Assembly (NCBI RefSeq): GCF_000771225.1
Contig: NZ_JDTZ01000010.1
Coordinates: 1-64,000, forward strand
Reading direction: 5' to 3'
Source of the DNA: Bifidobacterium pseudolongum subsp. pseudolongum DSM 20099
GTDB taxonomy: Bacteria > Actinomycetota > Actinomycetes > Actinomycetales > Bifidobacteriaceae
Length of the DNA stretch: 64,000 nt
In this document: positions 26,707 to 36,358 of the stretch, piece by piece
Position numbering within the stretch: the stretch's first letter is position 1
Layout: each line of letters starts with the position of its first letter
Position numbers and translations under genes: made by a program
Notes under the pieces: model-generated
What the model saw: only the letters and a program-made list of their open reading frames with translations
Told to the model about the DNA's origin: nothing
Database searches by the model: none

Positions 26707-28245
26707 ATGACCGATACCACTGAACTCGTCAAACTGTCCGCCGTGCAGATGGCGGAGAAACTGCGCGCCAAGGAGATCACGAGCCGTGACCTCGTCTCCG
26801 CGCAGCTCGACGTGATCGACGCCGCAGAGCCGTCGATCAAGGCGTTCCTGACCGTTTCAGGCGAAGCCGCCCTGGAGCAGGCGGACGCGTTTGACAATCT
26901 GCCTGACAGCGAGAAGGCCGAACTGCCCGAACTCGCCGGCGTGCCGATCGCGATCAAAGACATGATCGTGACGAAGGGCATCCAGACGACGGCCGCCTCG
27001 CGCATCCTTGAAGGCTGGATCCCGCCCTACGACGCGACCGTGATCGAAAAGCTCAAGGCCGCGCACATGCCGCTGCTCGGCAAGACGAACCTCGACGAGT
27101 TCGCGCAGGGCTCGTCGACCGAGCATTCCGCATACCAGAACACATGCAACCCGTGGGACGTCGAGCGTGTGCCCGGCGGCTCGGGTGGCGGTTCGGCCGC
27201 GGCTGTCAGCGCCTTCGAGGCCCCGCTTGCCCTCGGCACGGACACCGGCGGCTCGATTCGCCAGCCGGGCGCGCTGACCGGCACGGTCGGCGTCAAGCCG
27301 ACGTACGGCGGTGTCTCGCGTTTCGGCGCGATCGCCATGGCCTCGTCGCTCGACCAGATCGGCCCTGTGACGCGCACCGTGCTCGATTCCGCGCTGCTGC
27401 AGGAGATCATCGGCGGGCATGACAAGCGTGACTCGACGTCGATCCCCGAAGGCCCGCGCCCGATGGTCGCCGCCGCGCGCGAAGGCCAGCGCCGCGACCT
27501 CAAGGGCCTCAAGGTGGGTCTGGTGAAGGAGCTCAACGGCGAAGGCTTCCAGCCGGGTGTCGAAGCGCGCTTCCATGAGGCGGTCGACATGCTCACCGCC
27601 ATGGGCGCCGAGGTCGTGGAGGTCTCGTGCCCGAACTTCAAGTATTCGCTCGGCGCGTACTACATCATCATGCCGTCCGAAGTCAGCTCGAACCTGGCGC
27701 GCTATGACGGCATGCGCTACGGCCTGCGCGTCATGCCGCCGGAAGACGTGGCGCAGACGGCCGCGAACATGATGGCGTACACGCGCGAGGCCGGTTTCGG
27801 CGACGAGGTCAAGCGCCGCATCATCCTCGGCACCTACGCGCTTTCGGCCGGCTATTACGACGCATGGTACGGCTCCGCGCAGAAGGTGCGCACACTGATC
27901 ATCGACGACTTCAAGAAGGCCTTCGAACAGGCCGACGTGCTCGTCTCCCCGACGAGCCCGACGACCGCGTTCAAGTTCGGCGAGAAGATGGACGACCCGC
28001 TGGCCATGTACATGAACGACATCGCCACGATTCCAGCCAACCTCGCCGGCGTGCCCGCCATGAGCATCCCCGCAGGCCTGTCCGACGACGGCCTGCCGGT
28101 CGGCTTCCAGTTCATCGCGCCGCAGCAGCGCGACGAAGTGATGTACAAGCCGGCGGCGGCGCTCGAAGCCGCGCTCGAGGAGCGCTGGGGCGCGCCGATC
28201 TGGAGCTCGCTCAAGACGCCGTGGCTCGATGGACTGAACAAGTGA
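26707..28245 (+). CDS. gatA: Glutamyl-tRNA(Gln)/Asp-tRNA(Asn) amidotransferase subunit A
   Basis: GatA is the amidase subunit; it frees ammonia from glutamine. The 512-residue protein carries the amidase signature with the Ser-Ser-Lys triad at Lys84 (IAIKDM), Ser159 (VPGGSG) and Ser183 ([10 protein letters not shown]). The spacings of 75 and 24 residues equal those of well-studied GatA proteins. The start follows gggggaggagtgac, a strong Shine-Dalgarno site within the end of gatC. gatB follows 19 bases later. Confidence 0.97.
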   Translation: MTDTTELVKLSAVQMAEKLRAKEITSRDLVSAQLDVIDAAEPSIKAFLTVSGEAALEQADAFDNLPDSEKAELPELAGVPIAIKDMIVTKGIQTTAASRILEGWIPPYDATVIEKLKAAHMPLLGKTNLDEFAQGSSTEHSAYQNTCNPWDVERVPGGSGGGSAAAVSAFEAPLALGTDTGGSIRQPGALTGTVGVKPTYGGVSRFGAIAMASSLDQIGPVTRTVLDSALLQEIIGGHDKRDSTSIPEGPRPMVAAAREGQRRDLKGLKVGLVKELNGEGFQPGVEARFHEAVDMLTAMGAEVVEVSCPNFKYSLGAYYIIMPSEVSSNLARYDGMRYGLRVMPPEDVAQTAANMMAYTREAGFGDEVKRRIILGTYALSAGYYDAWYGSAQKVRTLIIDDFKKAFEQADVLVSPTSPTTAFKFGEKMDDPLAMYMNDIATIPANLAGVPAMSIPAGLSDDGLPVGFQFIAPQQRDEVMYKPAAALEAALEERWGAPIWSSLKTPWLDGLNK

Positions 28246-28264
28246 AGGTGGCAGGAAAGTAATT

Positions 28265-29764
28265 ATGGCTGAACAACTCATGAAGTATTCCGAGGCCGTC
28301 AAGAAGTTCGATCCGGTCATCGGTCTGGAAACGCATGTCGAGCTGAGCACGAACACCAAGCTGTTCTGTCCGGCCCCGATCTCGTTCGGCGCGGAGCCGA
28401 ACACCGAGCTGACCCCGGTCAGCCTCGGCCTGCCGGGGTCGCTGCCGGTGATCAACGAGGCTGCGGTGGATTACGCGATCAAGCTCGGTCTTGCGCTGCA
28501 CTGCCAGATCAACGAGTGGAGCCAGTTCTCGCGCAAGAACTACTTCTACCCGGACATGCCGCGCGATTACCAGATCTCGCAGTACGACAAGCCGACGAAC
28601 GGCGAAGGCTACCTCGACGTGGAGCTTGAGGACGGCACCGTGTTCCGCGTGCCGATCGAGCGCGCGCACATCGAGGACGACGCCGGCAAGAACACGCACG
28701 TCGGCGGCGCCGACGGCCGCATCGAGGGTGCCGACCATTCGCTCGTCGACTACAACCGCGCGGGTGTGCCGCTCATCGAGATTGTGACGAAGCCGATCGA
28801 GGGCGCCGGCGACCGCGCGCCGGAGATCGCCGGCGCGTACATGCGCGCGATCCGCGACATCGTGCGCGCGCTCAACATCTCGCACGCGCGCATGGAACAG
28901 GGCAACATGCGCGCCGACGTCAATGTCTCGCTGCGCCGCAACCCGTCCGATCCGTTCGGCACGCGTTCGGAGACGAAGAACGTCAACTCGTTCCGCGGCA
29001 TCGAACGCACGATCCAGTACGAGATCCGCCGTCAGGCCGCGATCCTCGACAAGGGCGGCGAGATCCTGCAGGAGACGCGCCACTGGGACGAGGCCTCGCA
29101 GGCCACCGCCGGCGGCCGTGTGAAGTCCGACGCCGACGACTACCGCTACTTCCCGGATCCGGATCTGGTCATGCTGCACATCACGCCCGAACATGTGGAC
29201 GAGATCCGCAAGCAGATGCCGGAGATGCCGCGTGAGCGCCGCAATCGCCTCAAGGGCGAGTGGAACTTCAGCGACATCGAGATGCGCGACGTGGTCAACG
29301 CCGACGCGCTTGACCTGATCGAGGAGACCGTCAAGCTCGGCGCCACGCCGGCCGGCGCCAAGAAATGGTGGCTCGGCGAGCTGTCGCGCGAAGCCAACGC
29401 GAAGGGCGTGGCCCTCGAGGAGCTTGACATCACGCCGCAGGCTGTGGCCGATGTGGAGCGCCTGATCGCGGAAGGCAAGCTCAACGACAAGCTGGCCAAG
29501 CAGACCGTGGCGTTCGTGCTCAAGGGCGAAGGCACGCCGGAGCAGGTCGTGGAGGCCCATGGCTTCAAGGTCGTCTCCGACGATGGGGCGCTGCAGGCCG
29601 CCGTGCAGGAGGCGCTCGACGCGAACCCGGATGTGGTGGAGAAGCTCAAGGGTGGCAACATGAAGCCGATGGGCGCCATCATCGGCGCGGTCATGCGCGC
29701 CACGAAGGGCCAGGCGGACGCCAAGGCCGTCACGAAGATCGTCATGGAGAAGATCAAGGGCTGA
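28265..29764 (+). CDS. gatB: Aspartyl/glutamyl-tRNA amidotransferase subunit B
   Basis: GatB binds the mischarged tRNA, activates its side chain with ATP and receives ammonia from GatA. The 499-residue length is normal. The cradle domain shows [20 protein letters not shown] and the [10 protein letters not shown] stretch; [19 protein letters not shown] and [14 protein letters not shown] are also conserved. The C-terminal helical and YqeY-like tail ends near [11 protein letters not shown]. The start follows aggaaag. A strong terminator with eight T follows the stop by 26 bases, closing the gatCAB operon. Confidence 0.97.
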   Translation: MAEQLMKYSEAVKKFDPVIGLETHVELSTNTKLFCPAPISFGAEPNTELTPVSLGLPGSLPVINEAAVDYAIKLGLALHCQINEWSQFSRKNYFYPDMPRDYQISQYDKPTNGEGYLDVELEDGTVFRVPIERAHIEDDAGKNTHVGGADGRIEGADHSLVDYNRAGVPLIEIVTKPIEGAGDRAPEIAGAYMRAIRDIVRALNISHARMEQGNMRADVNVSLRRNPSDPFGTRSETKNVNSFRGIERTIQYEIRRQAAILDKGGEILQETRHWDEASQATAGGRVKSDADDYRYFPDPDLVMLHITPEHVDEIRKQMPEMPRERRNRLKGEWNFSDIEMRDVVNADALDLIEETVKLGATPAGAKKWWLGELSREANAKGVALEELDITPQAVADVERLIAEGKLNDKLAKQTVAFVLKGEGTPEQVVEAHGFKVVSDDGALQAAVQEALDANPDVVEKLKGGNMKPMGAIIGAVMRATKGQADAKAVTKIVMEKIKG

Positions 29765-29790
29765 GCGCGCGTGCGCGTGACCGCCTGACT

Positions 29791-29840
29791 GTGTGCCTGC
29801 CCGGGGCCGTGCGCCCTGGGCAGGCACACCTGTTTTTTTT
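29791..29840 (+). terminator. Strong intrinsic terminator after gatB
   Basis: A perfect 12-bp stem (29791-29802 with 29818-29829) with an inner G/C stem, then a run of eight T at 29833-29840. Confidence 0.93.
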
Positions 29841-29935
29841 GGCGTATATCCGGCGTTTGTTCGACGACCTCTTAGCATACAATGGAAAGATTGGAGGATG
29901 TGGGATTCTCTGATGACAGGATTAAAGGAATGATC

Positions 29936-30973
29936 ATGGTTGAGACAGACGACCGTCTGCAGGGGGAACAGGACCGCCCGCGGGAGCTGCCCGCGCGCAT
30001 TGACATACCCGATATCAGAGGGGAAATGGTGTATCTGCGCCCTGCCACGCAGCAGGACCTGGAGAAGATGGACGCCATAGACGCATACGTGAACGCCTCG
30101 GGGCTCACCGGCAAGGACCGCGTGGCCGAGCGCGCCGCCGTGCACGCGTGGGTGCTGCGTTCGGAGGCCTGGGCCAACGGCACCGACGCCGGCAGCGGCA
30201 TCGACGACCCCGAACAGCGCCGCACAATCGCGTGGTCGTTGATGACCACGCCCGACGACTGCGAAAGCGAGACGGTCGACGCGCAGAGCGCGACCGAGTT
30301 CCTCGGCATGATCTTCCTCATCGACATTGACGGCTGGGCGCGTTCGGCGCGCATCCAGGTGATCCTGGGCAAGGATTACCGCGGGCGCGGCTATTCGCGC
30401 GACGCGATGCCGCGCGTCATGACGTACGGGTTCGCCGAACCGCCGGAGGGCTTGGGGCTGCACCGCATCTGGGTGGCGGTGCCCGAAAAGAACACGCGGT
30501 CATACTCCGTCTACCAGTCGCTCGGCTTCGTGCCGTCGGGCGTCTCGCGCCACGCACTGTGGGACAACCGCCTCGGCAAATACCAGGACCTCAACGTGCT
30601 CGACACGCTCGACGACGAATTCGATCCGGTGCGCGCGATGGACGCGTTCGGCATGCACGTCATCACGTCGAACCCGGGCATGGAGAAGGCGCTTTCGCAG
30701 CATGAGCACACGCTCGCGATCCGCAAGCAGCAGCTGCTCGCCGAATCCGGCGCCGTCATGGAGCCGGACGCGCAGGGCGACACAACAGACAAGGCGGGGA
30801 TCGGCGAGCGCATGCGCTCCGATTCCGAGCGCATCGCGCAGGACGCGGTCGAATCGGAGAACACGTGGCCGTACAATTCGGCGGAGCGCAACACGTCGAA
30901 GAAGGCGTGGTGGCGCACGTTGGGCCACGACCGCATGAAGCGCCGCGCGCACACCGACGCCGACGACCAGTGA
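29936..30973 (+). CDS. GNAT-family N-acetyltransferase
   Basis: The family moves an acetyl group from acetyl-CoA to an amine, as in ribosomal-protein N-acetylation. In this 345-residue protein the GNAT fold spans about residues 20-220: RGEMVYLRPATQQDLEKM strand and helix, the acetyl-CoA loop YRGRGY at 148-153, then GLHRIWVAV and NTRSYSVYQSLGF. About 110 further residues form a charged C-terminal tail without a known domain. I put the start at 29936 after attaaagga; ATG codons at 29882 and 29930 are also in frame. The DUF2469 gene follows 24 bases later. Confidence 0.85.
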   Translation: MVETDDRLQGEQDRPRELPARIDIPDIRGEMVYLRPATQQDLEKMDAIDAYVNASGLTGKDRVAERAAVHAWVLRSEAWANGTDAGSGIDDPEQRRTIAWSLMTTPDDCESETVDAQSATEFLGMIFLIDIDGWARSARIQVILGKDYRGRGYSRDAMPRVMTYGFAEPPEGLGLHRIWVAVPEKNTRSYSVYQSLGFVPSGVSRHALWDNRLGKYQDLNVLDTLDDEFDPVRAMDAFGMHVITSNPGMEKALSQHEHTLAIRKQQLLAESGAVMEPDAQGDTTDKAGIGERMRSDSERIAQDAVESENTWPYNSAERNTSKKAWWRTLGHDRMKRRAHTDADDQ

Positions 30974-30997
30974 GAGCAAGGACACCAAAAGGACACC

Positions 30998-31309
30998 ATG
31001 AGCGCAGAAGACCTCGACAACTATGAGACGAACGCCGAACTCGCGTTGTACAAGGAATACCGCGACGTGATCAAGCTGTTCACCTACGTCGTGGAGACCG
31101 AGCGGCGGTTCTATCTGGCGAACAAAGTGGATTTCAACGTGCGTTCGGCAGGGCAGGACGTGTATTTCGACGTGCGCCTGACCGACGCATGGGTGTGGGA
31201 CGTGTACCGTTCCAGCCGCTTCGTCAAGAACGTGCGCATCGTCACGTTCAAGGACGTGAACGTGGAGGAAGTACAGAAAAGCGACATCGACATTCCCGAA
31301 GGAATGTGA
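30998..31309 (+). CDS. DUF2469 family protein
   Basis: A 103-residue protein conserved in actinobacteria, usually without a known function and often beside rnhB in other genomes (not here). It begins MSAEDLDNYETNAELALYKE and has YVVETERRFYLANKVDF, FDVRLTDAWVWDVYR and a C-terminal acidic end. It has no signal peptide or membrane segment. The ATG follows aaaggacacc. It is probably co-transcribed with the GNAT gene. Confidence 0.85.
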   Translation: MSAEDLDNYETNAELALYKEYRDVIKLFTYVVETERRFYLANKVDFNVRSAGQDVYFDVRLTDAWVWDVYRSSRFVKNVRIVTFKDVNVEEVQKSDIDIPEGM

Positions 31310-31502
31310 ATCCGTCAGCCTACACCGAACTGGCTGGGACCAATGGTCATGCCACGCCTTACAATCGTAAGGTGAAATCCAACGATGCGCCGTCTTGTGT
31401 GGCGTTTTCAAGCCAGGTTCGCCGGCAATCCCCGCAAATCACCATGGTGTCCATGACCATAGGCCGCCGGCGGCCACTGTGAACCTAAAGGAGTGCAACA
31501 GC

Positions 31503-33092
31503 GTGTCTGAGAAGGAATCCGTAGTCATCATCGGCGGCGGCCCCGCCGGGCTGACTGCCGCTTGGGAACTGATCAAGGATGGGGGCGCCGCGCGCTACGA
31601 CGTGACGGTGCTCGAGGAAAGCCAGGAGTTCGGCGGCATCGCGCGCACCGTACGCCACAACGGCAACCGCATGGACATCGGCGGCCACCGTTTCTTCTCG
31701 AAAGACGACCGCATCATGCAGTGGTGGGCGCAGACGCTGCCGCTGCAGGGCGCGCCGTCGTACGACGACAAGAAACTGGGACGCAGCCATGAGCTCGAAC
31801 CGGGTGGGCCGGACCCGGAGAAGACCGACAAGGTGATGCTCAAGCGGCACCGTGTCTCGCGCATCTTCTGGAACAAGCATTTCTTCGACTATCCGATCTC
31901 GCTCTCCGCGTCCACGCTCAAGGCGATGGGCCCGCGCATCACGGTGGAAGCCGGGTTCTCGTACCTCAAGTCCGTGTTCCACAAGCTGCCGGAAGACAAC
32001 TTGGAGAACTTCTACATCAACCGCTTCGGCCGCAAGCTCTACTCGATGTTCTTCGAGGGATACACCGAGAAGCTGTGGGGACGCCACCCCTCCGAGATCT
32101 CGGCGGATTGGGGCTCGCAGCGCGTCAAGGGCCTGAGCATCATGGGCGTGCTGAAGAACGCCGTGCAGAAGCTGCTGCCGAAGAAGCGCAGCAACGCCGA
32201 AGTGGAGACGTCGCTCATCGAGGAGTTCTGGTACCCCAAGCTCGGCCCCGGCCAGCTGTGGGAGACCGTCGAACAGAACTGCGTGGACGCGGGTGTGACC
32301 GTGCTCACCGGCGCCAAGGTGGTGGCGATCCACCGCGAGAACGGCGCGATCTCCTCGGTCGACTACGAAGACGCCGAAGGCAAGCGCACCACACTCAAGG
32401 CCGACCAGTTCATCTCGTCGATGCCGGTGAAGGACCTTGTGGAAGCGCTCGACACCGAGCAGGACCCGGCGCCGCGGGACATGGTGGCCGTGGCCAAGGG
32501 CCTGCCATACCGCGACTTCGTGACGGTGGGCATCCTCGTCAAGCGCCTCAAGCTCAAGAACACGACCGACATCCCCACGCTTGGCAACCCGCCGATCGTG
32601 CCGGACTGCTGGATCTACGTGCAGGACCCGGGCTACAAGGTGGGGCGCCTGCAGATCTTCAACAACTGGAGCCCCTACCTCGTCAAGGACGTCGACGACA
32701 CCGTGTGGATCGGCCTCGAATACTTCTGCGAGGAAGGCGACGACTTCTGGAACATGACCGACGAGGAGGCCACGCGCTTCGCCATCAAGGAGCTCACCCG
32801 CATGGGTGTGATCAACGGCGCCCACGAAGTGCTCGATGCACACCGCGAACGTGTCAAGAAGGCCTACCCGGCCTATTTCGACACCTACGACCAGATGCCG
32901 GAACTCGTGGAGTACCTCGATTCCTTCGGCAACCTGTATTGTGTGGGCCGCAATGGCCAGCACCGGTACAACAACATGGACCATTCGATGGCCACCGCCA
33001 TCGAAGCGGTGGGCAACATCAAGGAACACCGGACCTCGAAGCGGAACGTGTGGTCCGTCAACACTGAAAAGTCCTACCACGAATCCAAATGA
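31503..33092 (+). CDS. FAD-dependent oxidoreductase (amine oxidase / UDP-galactopyranose mutase-like)
   Basis: The 529-residue protein starts with a Rossmann dinucleotide site, VVIIGGGPAGLTAAWEL, followed by the GGIARTV and MDIGGHRFFSKDD segments seen in protoporphyrinogen-oxidase and UDP-galactopyranose-mutase relatives. A C-terminal FAD-contacting patch reads LYCVGRNGQHRYNNMDHSM. Actinobacterial homologues are often tied to cell-wall sugar or carotenoid chemistry, but the substrate cannot be set here. The GTG start at 31503 has aaaggag eight bases upstream; an earlier in-frame ATG at 31395 lacks one. Two hairpins follow the stop. Confidence 0.82.
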   Translation: MSEKESVVIIGGGPAGLTAAWELIKDGGAARYDVTVLEESQEFGGIARTVRHNGNRMDIGGHRFFSKDDRIMQWWAQTLPLQGAPSYDDKKLGRSHELEPGGPDPEKTDKVMLKRHRVSRIFWNKHFFDYPISLSASTLKAMGPRITVEAGFSYLKSVFHKLPEDNLENFYINRFGRKLYSMFFEGYTEKLWGRHPSEISADWGSQRVKGLSIMGVLKNAVQKLLPKKRSNAEVETSLIEEFWYPKLGPGQLWETVEQNCVDAGVTVLTGAKVVAIHRENGAISSVDYEDAEGKRTTLKADQFISSMPVKDLVEALDTEQDPAPRDMVAVAKGLPYRDFVTVGILVKRLKLKNTTDIPTLGNPPIVPDCWIYVQDPGYKVGRLQIFNNWSPYLVKDVDDTVWIGLEYFCEEGDDFWNMTDEEATRFAIKELTRMGVINGAHEVLDAHRERVKKAYPAYFDTYDQMPELVEYLDSFGNLYCVGRNGQHRYNNMDHSMATAIEAVGNIKEHRTSKRNVWSVNTEKSYHESK

Positions 33093-33116
33093 ACTCATGA
33101 CTCGGCGGCCGGCGGC

Positions 33117-33146
33117 GCGGGGCCTCCATGGGGAGGAAGGCCCCGC
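33117..33146 (+). terminator. Terminator after the FAD oxidoreductase gene
   Basis: A perfect 9-bp stem (33117-33125 with 33138-33146), 24 bases after the stop. Confidence 0.65.
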
Positions 33147-33203
33147 ACGCCGCTCGCACGGCGGGCATAGCGCGCCGTACAGTCGCCGTTCCGTTGTACA
33201 GTA

Positions 33204-33239
33204 GGGGAATGTCCGGCGGAACAATGCCGGACATTCCCC
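33204..33239. terminator. Perfect 14-bp hairpin in the rho leader
   Basis: Arms 33204-33217 and 33226-33239 pair perfectly around an 8-base loop, about 95 bases before the rho start. No T tract follows. It may be a second terminator for the upstream gene or a leader structure of rho. Confidence 0.5.
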
Positions 33240-33332
33240 AAATTGACGACGGCATCGTCTGATGCTTGTTCGTACAACTCTTTGCTCAGCCATGGCGATC
33301 TCCATGCATGGCCAAAGAAAGGCACAACTCAA

Positions 33333-35231
33333 TTGGCAACAACCTCAAACCTAGACGAGATGAAACTCCCGGAGCTCAAAGAGCTGGCCAAGCAACTGGG
33401 CCTGCGGGGCGTCTCCACCATGCGCAAGGGCGATTTGATTGCAACGCTGCAGGCCGCCCGCAGTGGCGGCGAAGCCCCGGCCGGAGTGACCGTGCGCGCC
33501 CCCAAGGCCGCGAGCGCCGCCGCCCCGGCCACTCCAAAGCAGGAACAGCCTGCGCCGGCCGCCACACAGAAGGCCAAGGAGCAGGCTTCCGCACCGGAAC
33601 CGGCTCAAGAAGAGGCCCCGGCCCCACAGAGCAACATGGAGATGAAGGTCACTGCGCGCCGCGTGCGCAAGCGCCGCGGCACGAATGCGCCGGCCGCCGA
33701 CCACGCCGATGACGCCGCAGCGAACAAGGCCGCCGACGACCTGCTCAGCACGCTCGACCTGCACGGCGACGCCCAGAAACCGAACCGCCGCAACACCGAC
33801 GCCCGCCTGCGCCGCGGCCGCCACGCCGCCGACGTGGACGAGCAGCCGCGCCACCGCCGTGCCGAACAGCGCGAGGTGCCGCAGGACCTCGACGAGATCC
33901 TCGACTCGCTGCCCGTGCACAAGCACGCCGACCACGAATCCTCGAACACGCGTGGCGAGGCGCAGCGCCGCGGCCGCAACCGTGCGAACAACGAGCGCAA
34001 CGAGCGCGGCAACGAGCGCGACAACAATCGCCGCAACAAGAACCGTGACAACGACAAGCGCGACGAACAGCCCGCGGACCTGGTGCCTGTGGCCGGCATC
34101 GTCGACGTGCTCGATTCGTACGCGTTCATCCGCACATCCGGCTATCTGCCCGGCCCCAACGACGTGTATGTCTCGATGGGGCAGATCAAGAAGTACGGCC
34201 TGCGCAAGGGCGACGCCGTCAAAGGCTCGATCCGCACGCCGCACGAAGGCGACCGCCGCAACCAGCGCCAGAAGTTCGTGCCGCTGCAGTCGATCGACTC
34301 GATCAACGGCATGAGCGTTGAGGAGGCTTCGCGCCGCCCGCAGTTCAGCAAGCTCACGCCGCTCTACCCGAATGAGCGCCTGCGCCAGGAAACGACGCCG
34401 AACCGTCTGACCGGCCGCCTGATCGACATCGTCGCGCCGATCGGCAAAGGACAGCGTGGTCTGATCGTCTCGCCACCGAAGGCAGGCAAGACGATCACTT
34501 TGCAGAACATCGCGAACGCGATCGCCACGAACAACCCCGAAGTGTATCTGATGGTCGTGCTCGTGGACGAACGCCCCGAAGAGGTCACCGACATGGAGCG
34601 CACCGTGCAGGGCGAGGTCATTTCGTCGACCTTCGACCGCCCGGCCTCCGACCACACGACGGTGGCCGAACTCGCGATCGAACGCGCCAAGCGCCTTGTG
34701 GAACTGGGGCAGGACGTGGTTGTGCTGCTCGATTCGATGACGCGCCTGGCCCGCGCCTACAACATCGCGGCGCCGGCTTCGGGCCGTATCCTTTCGGGTG
34801 GTGTGGACGCGCAGGCGCTCTACCCGCCGAAGAAGTTCTTCGGCGCCGCCCGCAACATCGAAAACGGCGGTTCGCTCACGATCATCTCGTCGGCGCTTGT
34901 GGAGACCGGCTCGAAGATGGACGAAGTGATCTTCGAGGAGTTCAAGGGCACCGGCAACATGGAGCTGCGCCTGAGCCGCGAGCTCGCCGACAAGCGCATG
35001 TTCCCGGCTGTCGACATCAACGCTTCGGGTACGCGCCGCGAAGAGCTGATCACCGACCCGCAAGAACTGCCGGTGATCTACCGCCTGCGCCGTCTGCTCG
35101 GCGGCCTCGAGCCCGAGCAGGCGTACCAGACGCTCGTGCCGCGCCTCAAGAAGACGATGACGAACCACGACTTCTTCAGTGCGCTCGTCCAGCAGGGCGG
35201 CGGTGCGATCAACGGCAACACCGACCACTGA
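33333..35231 (+). CDS. rho: Transcription termination factor Rho
   Basis: Rho is a ring-shaped RNA helicase that stops transcription of untranslated RNA. The 632-residue protein has an N-terminal Rho_N domain (about residues 5-45: [19 protein letters not shown]). A long disordered insert follows, rich in Ala, Pro, then Arg, Asn and Asp (about 50-250), which is usual in actinobacteria. After it come the OB-fold RNA-binding domain ([20 protein letters not shown]) and the ATPase with Walker A PPKAGKT at 381-387, [15 protein letters not shown] and the Q-loop region. I chose a TTG start at 33333 with aaagg 11 bases upstream; the first internal ATG at 33360 would trim nine residues. Confidence 0.95.
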   Translation: MATTSNLDEMKLPELKELAKQLGLRGVSTMRKGDLIATLQAARSGGEAPAGVTVRAPKAASAAAPATPKQEQPAPAATQKAKEQASAPEPAQEEAPAPQSNMEMKVTARRVRKRRGTNAPAADHADDAAANKAADDLLSTLDLHGDAQKPNRRNTDARLRRGRHAADVDEQPRHRRAEQREVPQDLDEILDSLPVHKHADHESSNTRGEAQRRGRNRANNERNERGNERDNNRRNKNRDNDKRDEQPADLVPVAGIVDVLDSYAFIRTSGYLPGPNDVYVSMGQIKKYGLRKGDAVKGSIRTPHEGDRRNQRQKFVPLQSIDSINGMSVEEASRRPQFSKLTPLYPNERLRQETTPNRLTGRLIDIVAPIGKGQRGLIVSPPKAGKTITLQNIANAIATNNPEVYLMVVLVDERPEEVTDMERTVQGEVISSTFDRPASDHTTVAELAIERAKRLVELGQDVVVLLDSMTRLARAYNIAAPASGRILSGGVDAQALYPPKKFFGAARNIENGGSLTIISSALVETGSKMDEVIFEEFKGTGNMELRLSRELADKRMFPAVDINASGTRREELITDPQELPVIYRLRRLLGGLEPEQAYQTLVPRLKKTMTNHDFFSALVQQGGGAINGNTDH

Positions 35232-35248
35232 TCCGCACCCACGCACGG

Positions 35249-35294
35249 CATATGGGGGCGCTTCCCGTGCTGTACGGGAAGCGCCCCCCATATG
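35249..35294. terminator. Terminator after rho
   Basis: A 19-bp stem with one bulged C (35249-35267 with 35275-35294), 17 bases after the stop. Confidence 0.8.
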
Positions 35295-35436
35295 CATGTC
35301 GGTGCGACACATCGCGCGCATGTGCCGCGCGCTTTTGGGCGATTGGCGTATCGGCCCATGGCGTAGGGCGGCGTGCCCGCACGCGCCTATTGTGGAAAGA
35401 AGACTTGACGAAGTCATTCTGGAAGGCGTGTGAACA

Positions 35437-35892
35437 ATGACGGACCATGAAACCGATGCATGTGTGCTAGACAGCAAAGACCGCATCATCCTCGATTCCC
35501 TTGAACACGATGGCCGCATGACGCTCGCGCAACTTGCCGCCGCAACCTCACTTTCCGTGTCAGCCACACAGTCGCGCGTGCAGAAACTCGAGCACAAGGG
35601 CGTCATCACCGGCTACAAGGCGATTCTCGACCACGAGAAAAGTGGACAGCCGGTGAGCGCATATATCTCGCTCACCCCGCTCGACTATGCTGAGGCGCCG
35701 GTGATCCCTGAAAAACTGCGCGACGTGGACGGCATCATCTCGTGCGACGCGGTCTCCGGCTCATCGAACTACCTGCTGATGGTGCGCGTGGCGTCGACGC
35801 GGGAACTCGAAACGCTGCTCAACACCATCCATGAAGCGGTGCCGGTCAGCACCGACACGACGATGGTGTTACGCCGTTATTTCGCGAAGTGA
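35437..35892 (+). CDS. Lrp/AsnC-family transcriptional regulator
   Basis: A small DNA-binding regulator that senses an amino acid. The 151-residue protein has an N-terminal winged helix (about 12-65: KDRIILDSLEHDGRMTLAQLA, then SVSATQSRVQKLEHKGVITGYKA). The C-terminal RAM ligand-binding domain contains CDAVSGSSNYLLMVRV, and the protein ends in TTMVLRRYF. Its target cannot be read from the sequence; chorismate mutase starts 25 bases downstream, so aromatic amino acid metabolism is a possible theme. Confidence 0.92.
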   Translation: MTDHETDACVLDSKDRIILDSLEHDGRMTLAQLAAATSLSVSATQSRVQKLEHKGVITGYKAILDHEKSGQPVSAYISLTPLDYAEAPVIPEKLRDVDGIISCDAVSGSSNYLLMVRVASTRELETLLNTIHEAVPVSTDTTMVLRRYFAK

Positions 35893-35917
35893 ACCCCGCC
35901 GCGGTATGCTCAACACC

Positions 35918-36316
35918 ATGACTACTGAACACCATGAACCATGCGCGGACGGCGAAACGGTCATCGATTCCGAAGGCGACTGGCGCGACGCCGAAACCAA
36001 GCAGATCGTGCAGCGCATCGAAGTGCTGCGCCAATCCATCGACAACATTGACATGGCCATAGTGGCGTTGCTCGCCGAACGGTTCAAAGCCACGACGCAA
36101 GTGGGGGTGCTCAAGGCCGAAGCCGGGTTCGCCCCAGCCGACTACACGCGCGAGGAATACCAGATCGACCGCCTGCAGCGGATCGCGCAAGGCGCCGGCC
36201 TCGACCCGCAGATCGCGCTCATGTACAAGGAATTCGTGGTGACCGAAGCCAAGAAACGCCACAAGCGCATCGCGGACGCCGGCGACGACCCAGGTGTGCT
36301 CGACATCTTCGCCTGA
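35918..36316 (+). CDS. Chorismate mutase (AroQ type)
   Basis: The enzyme converts chorismate to prephenate on the way to phenylalanine and tyrosine. The 132-residue all-helical protein shows the AroQ pattern: EVLRQSIDNIDMAIVALLAERF (as EVLRQSIDNID plus AIVALLAERF), then KATTQVGVLKAEAGF and DYTREEYQIDRL, and the C-terminal YKEFVVTEAKKRHKRI. Arg and Lys in these helices line the active site in relatives. An earlier ATG at 35906 is also in frame; neither has a strong Shine-Dalgarno site, so coupling to the regulator upstream is likely. Confidence 0.88.
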   Translation: MTTEHHEPCADGETVIDSEGDWRDAETKQIVQRIEVLRQSIDNIDMAIVALLAERFKATTQVGVLKAEAGFAPADYTREEYQIDRLQRIAQGAGLDPQIALMYKEFVVTEAKKRHKRIADAGDDPGVLDIFA

Positions 36317-36358
36317 ACTCACCCATCGATATCAAGAGACACGAACGGAGACCACACC

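Noticed and set aside
33351-35609. Open frame of 752 codons on the minus strand, opposite rho
   Set aside because: It is a shadow of a strongly conserved gene and shows no domain.
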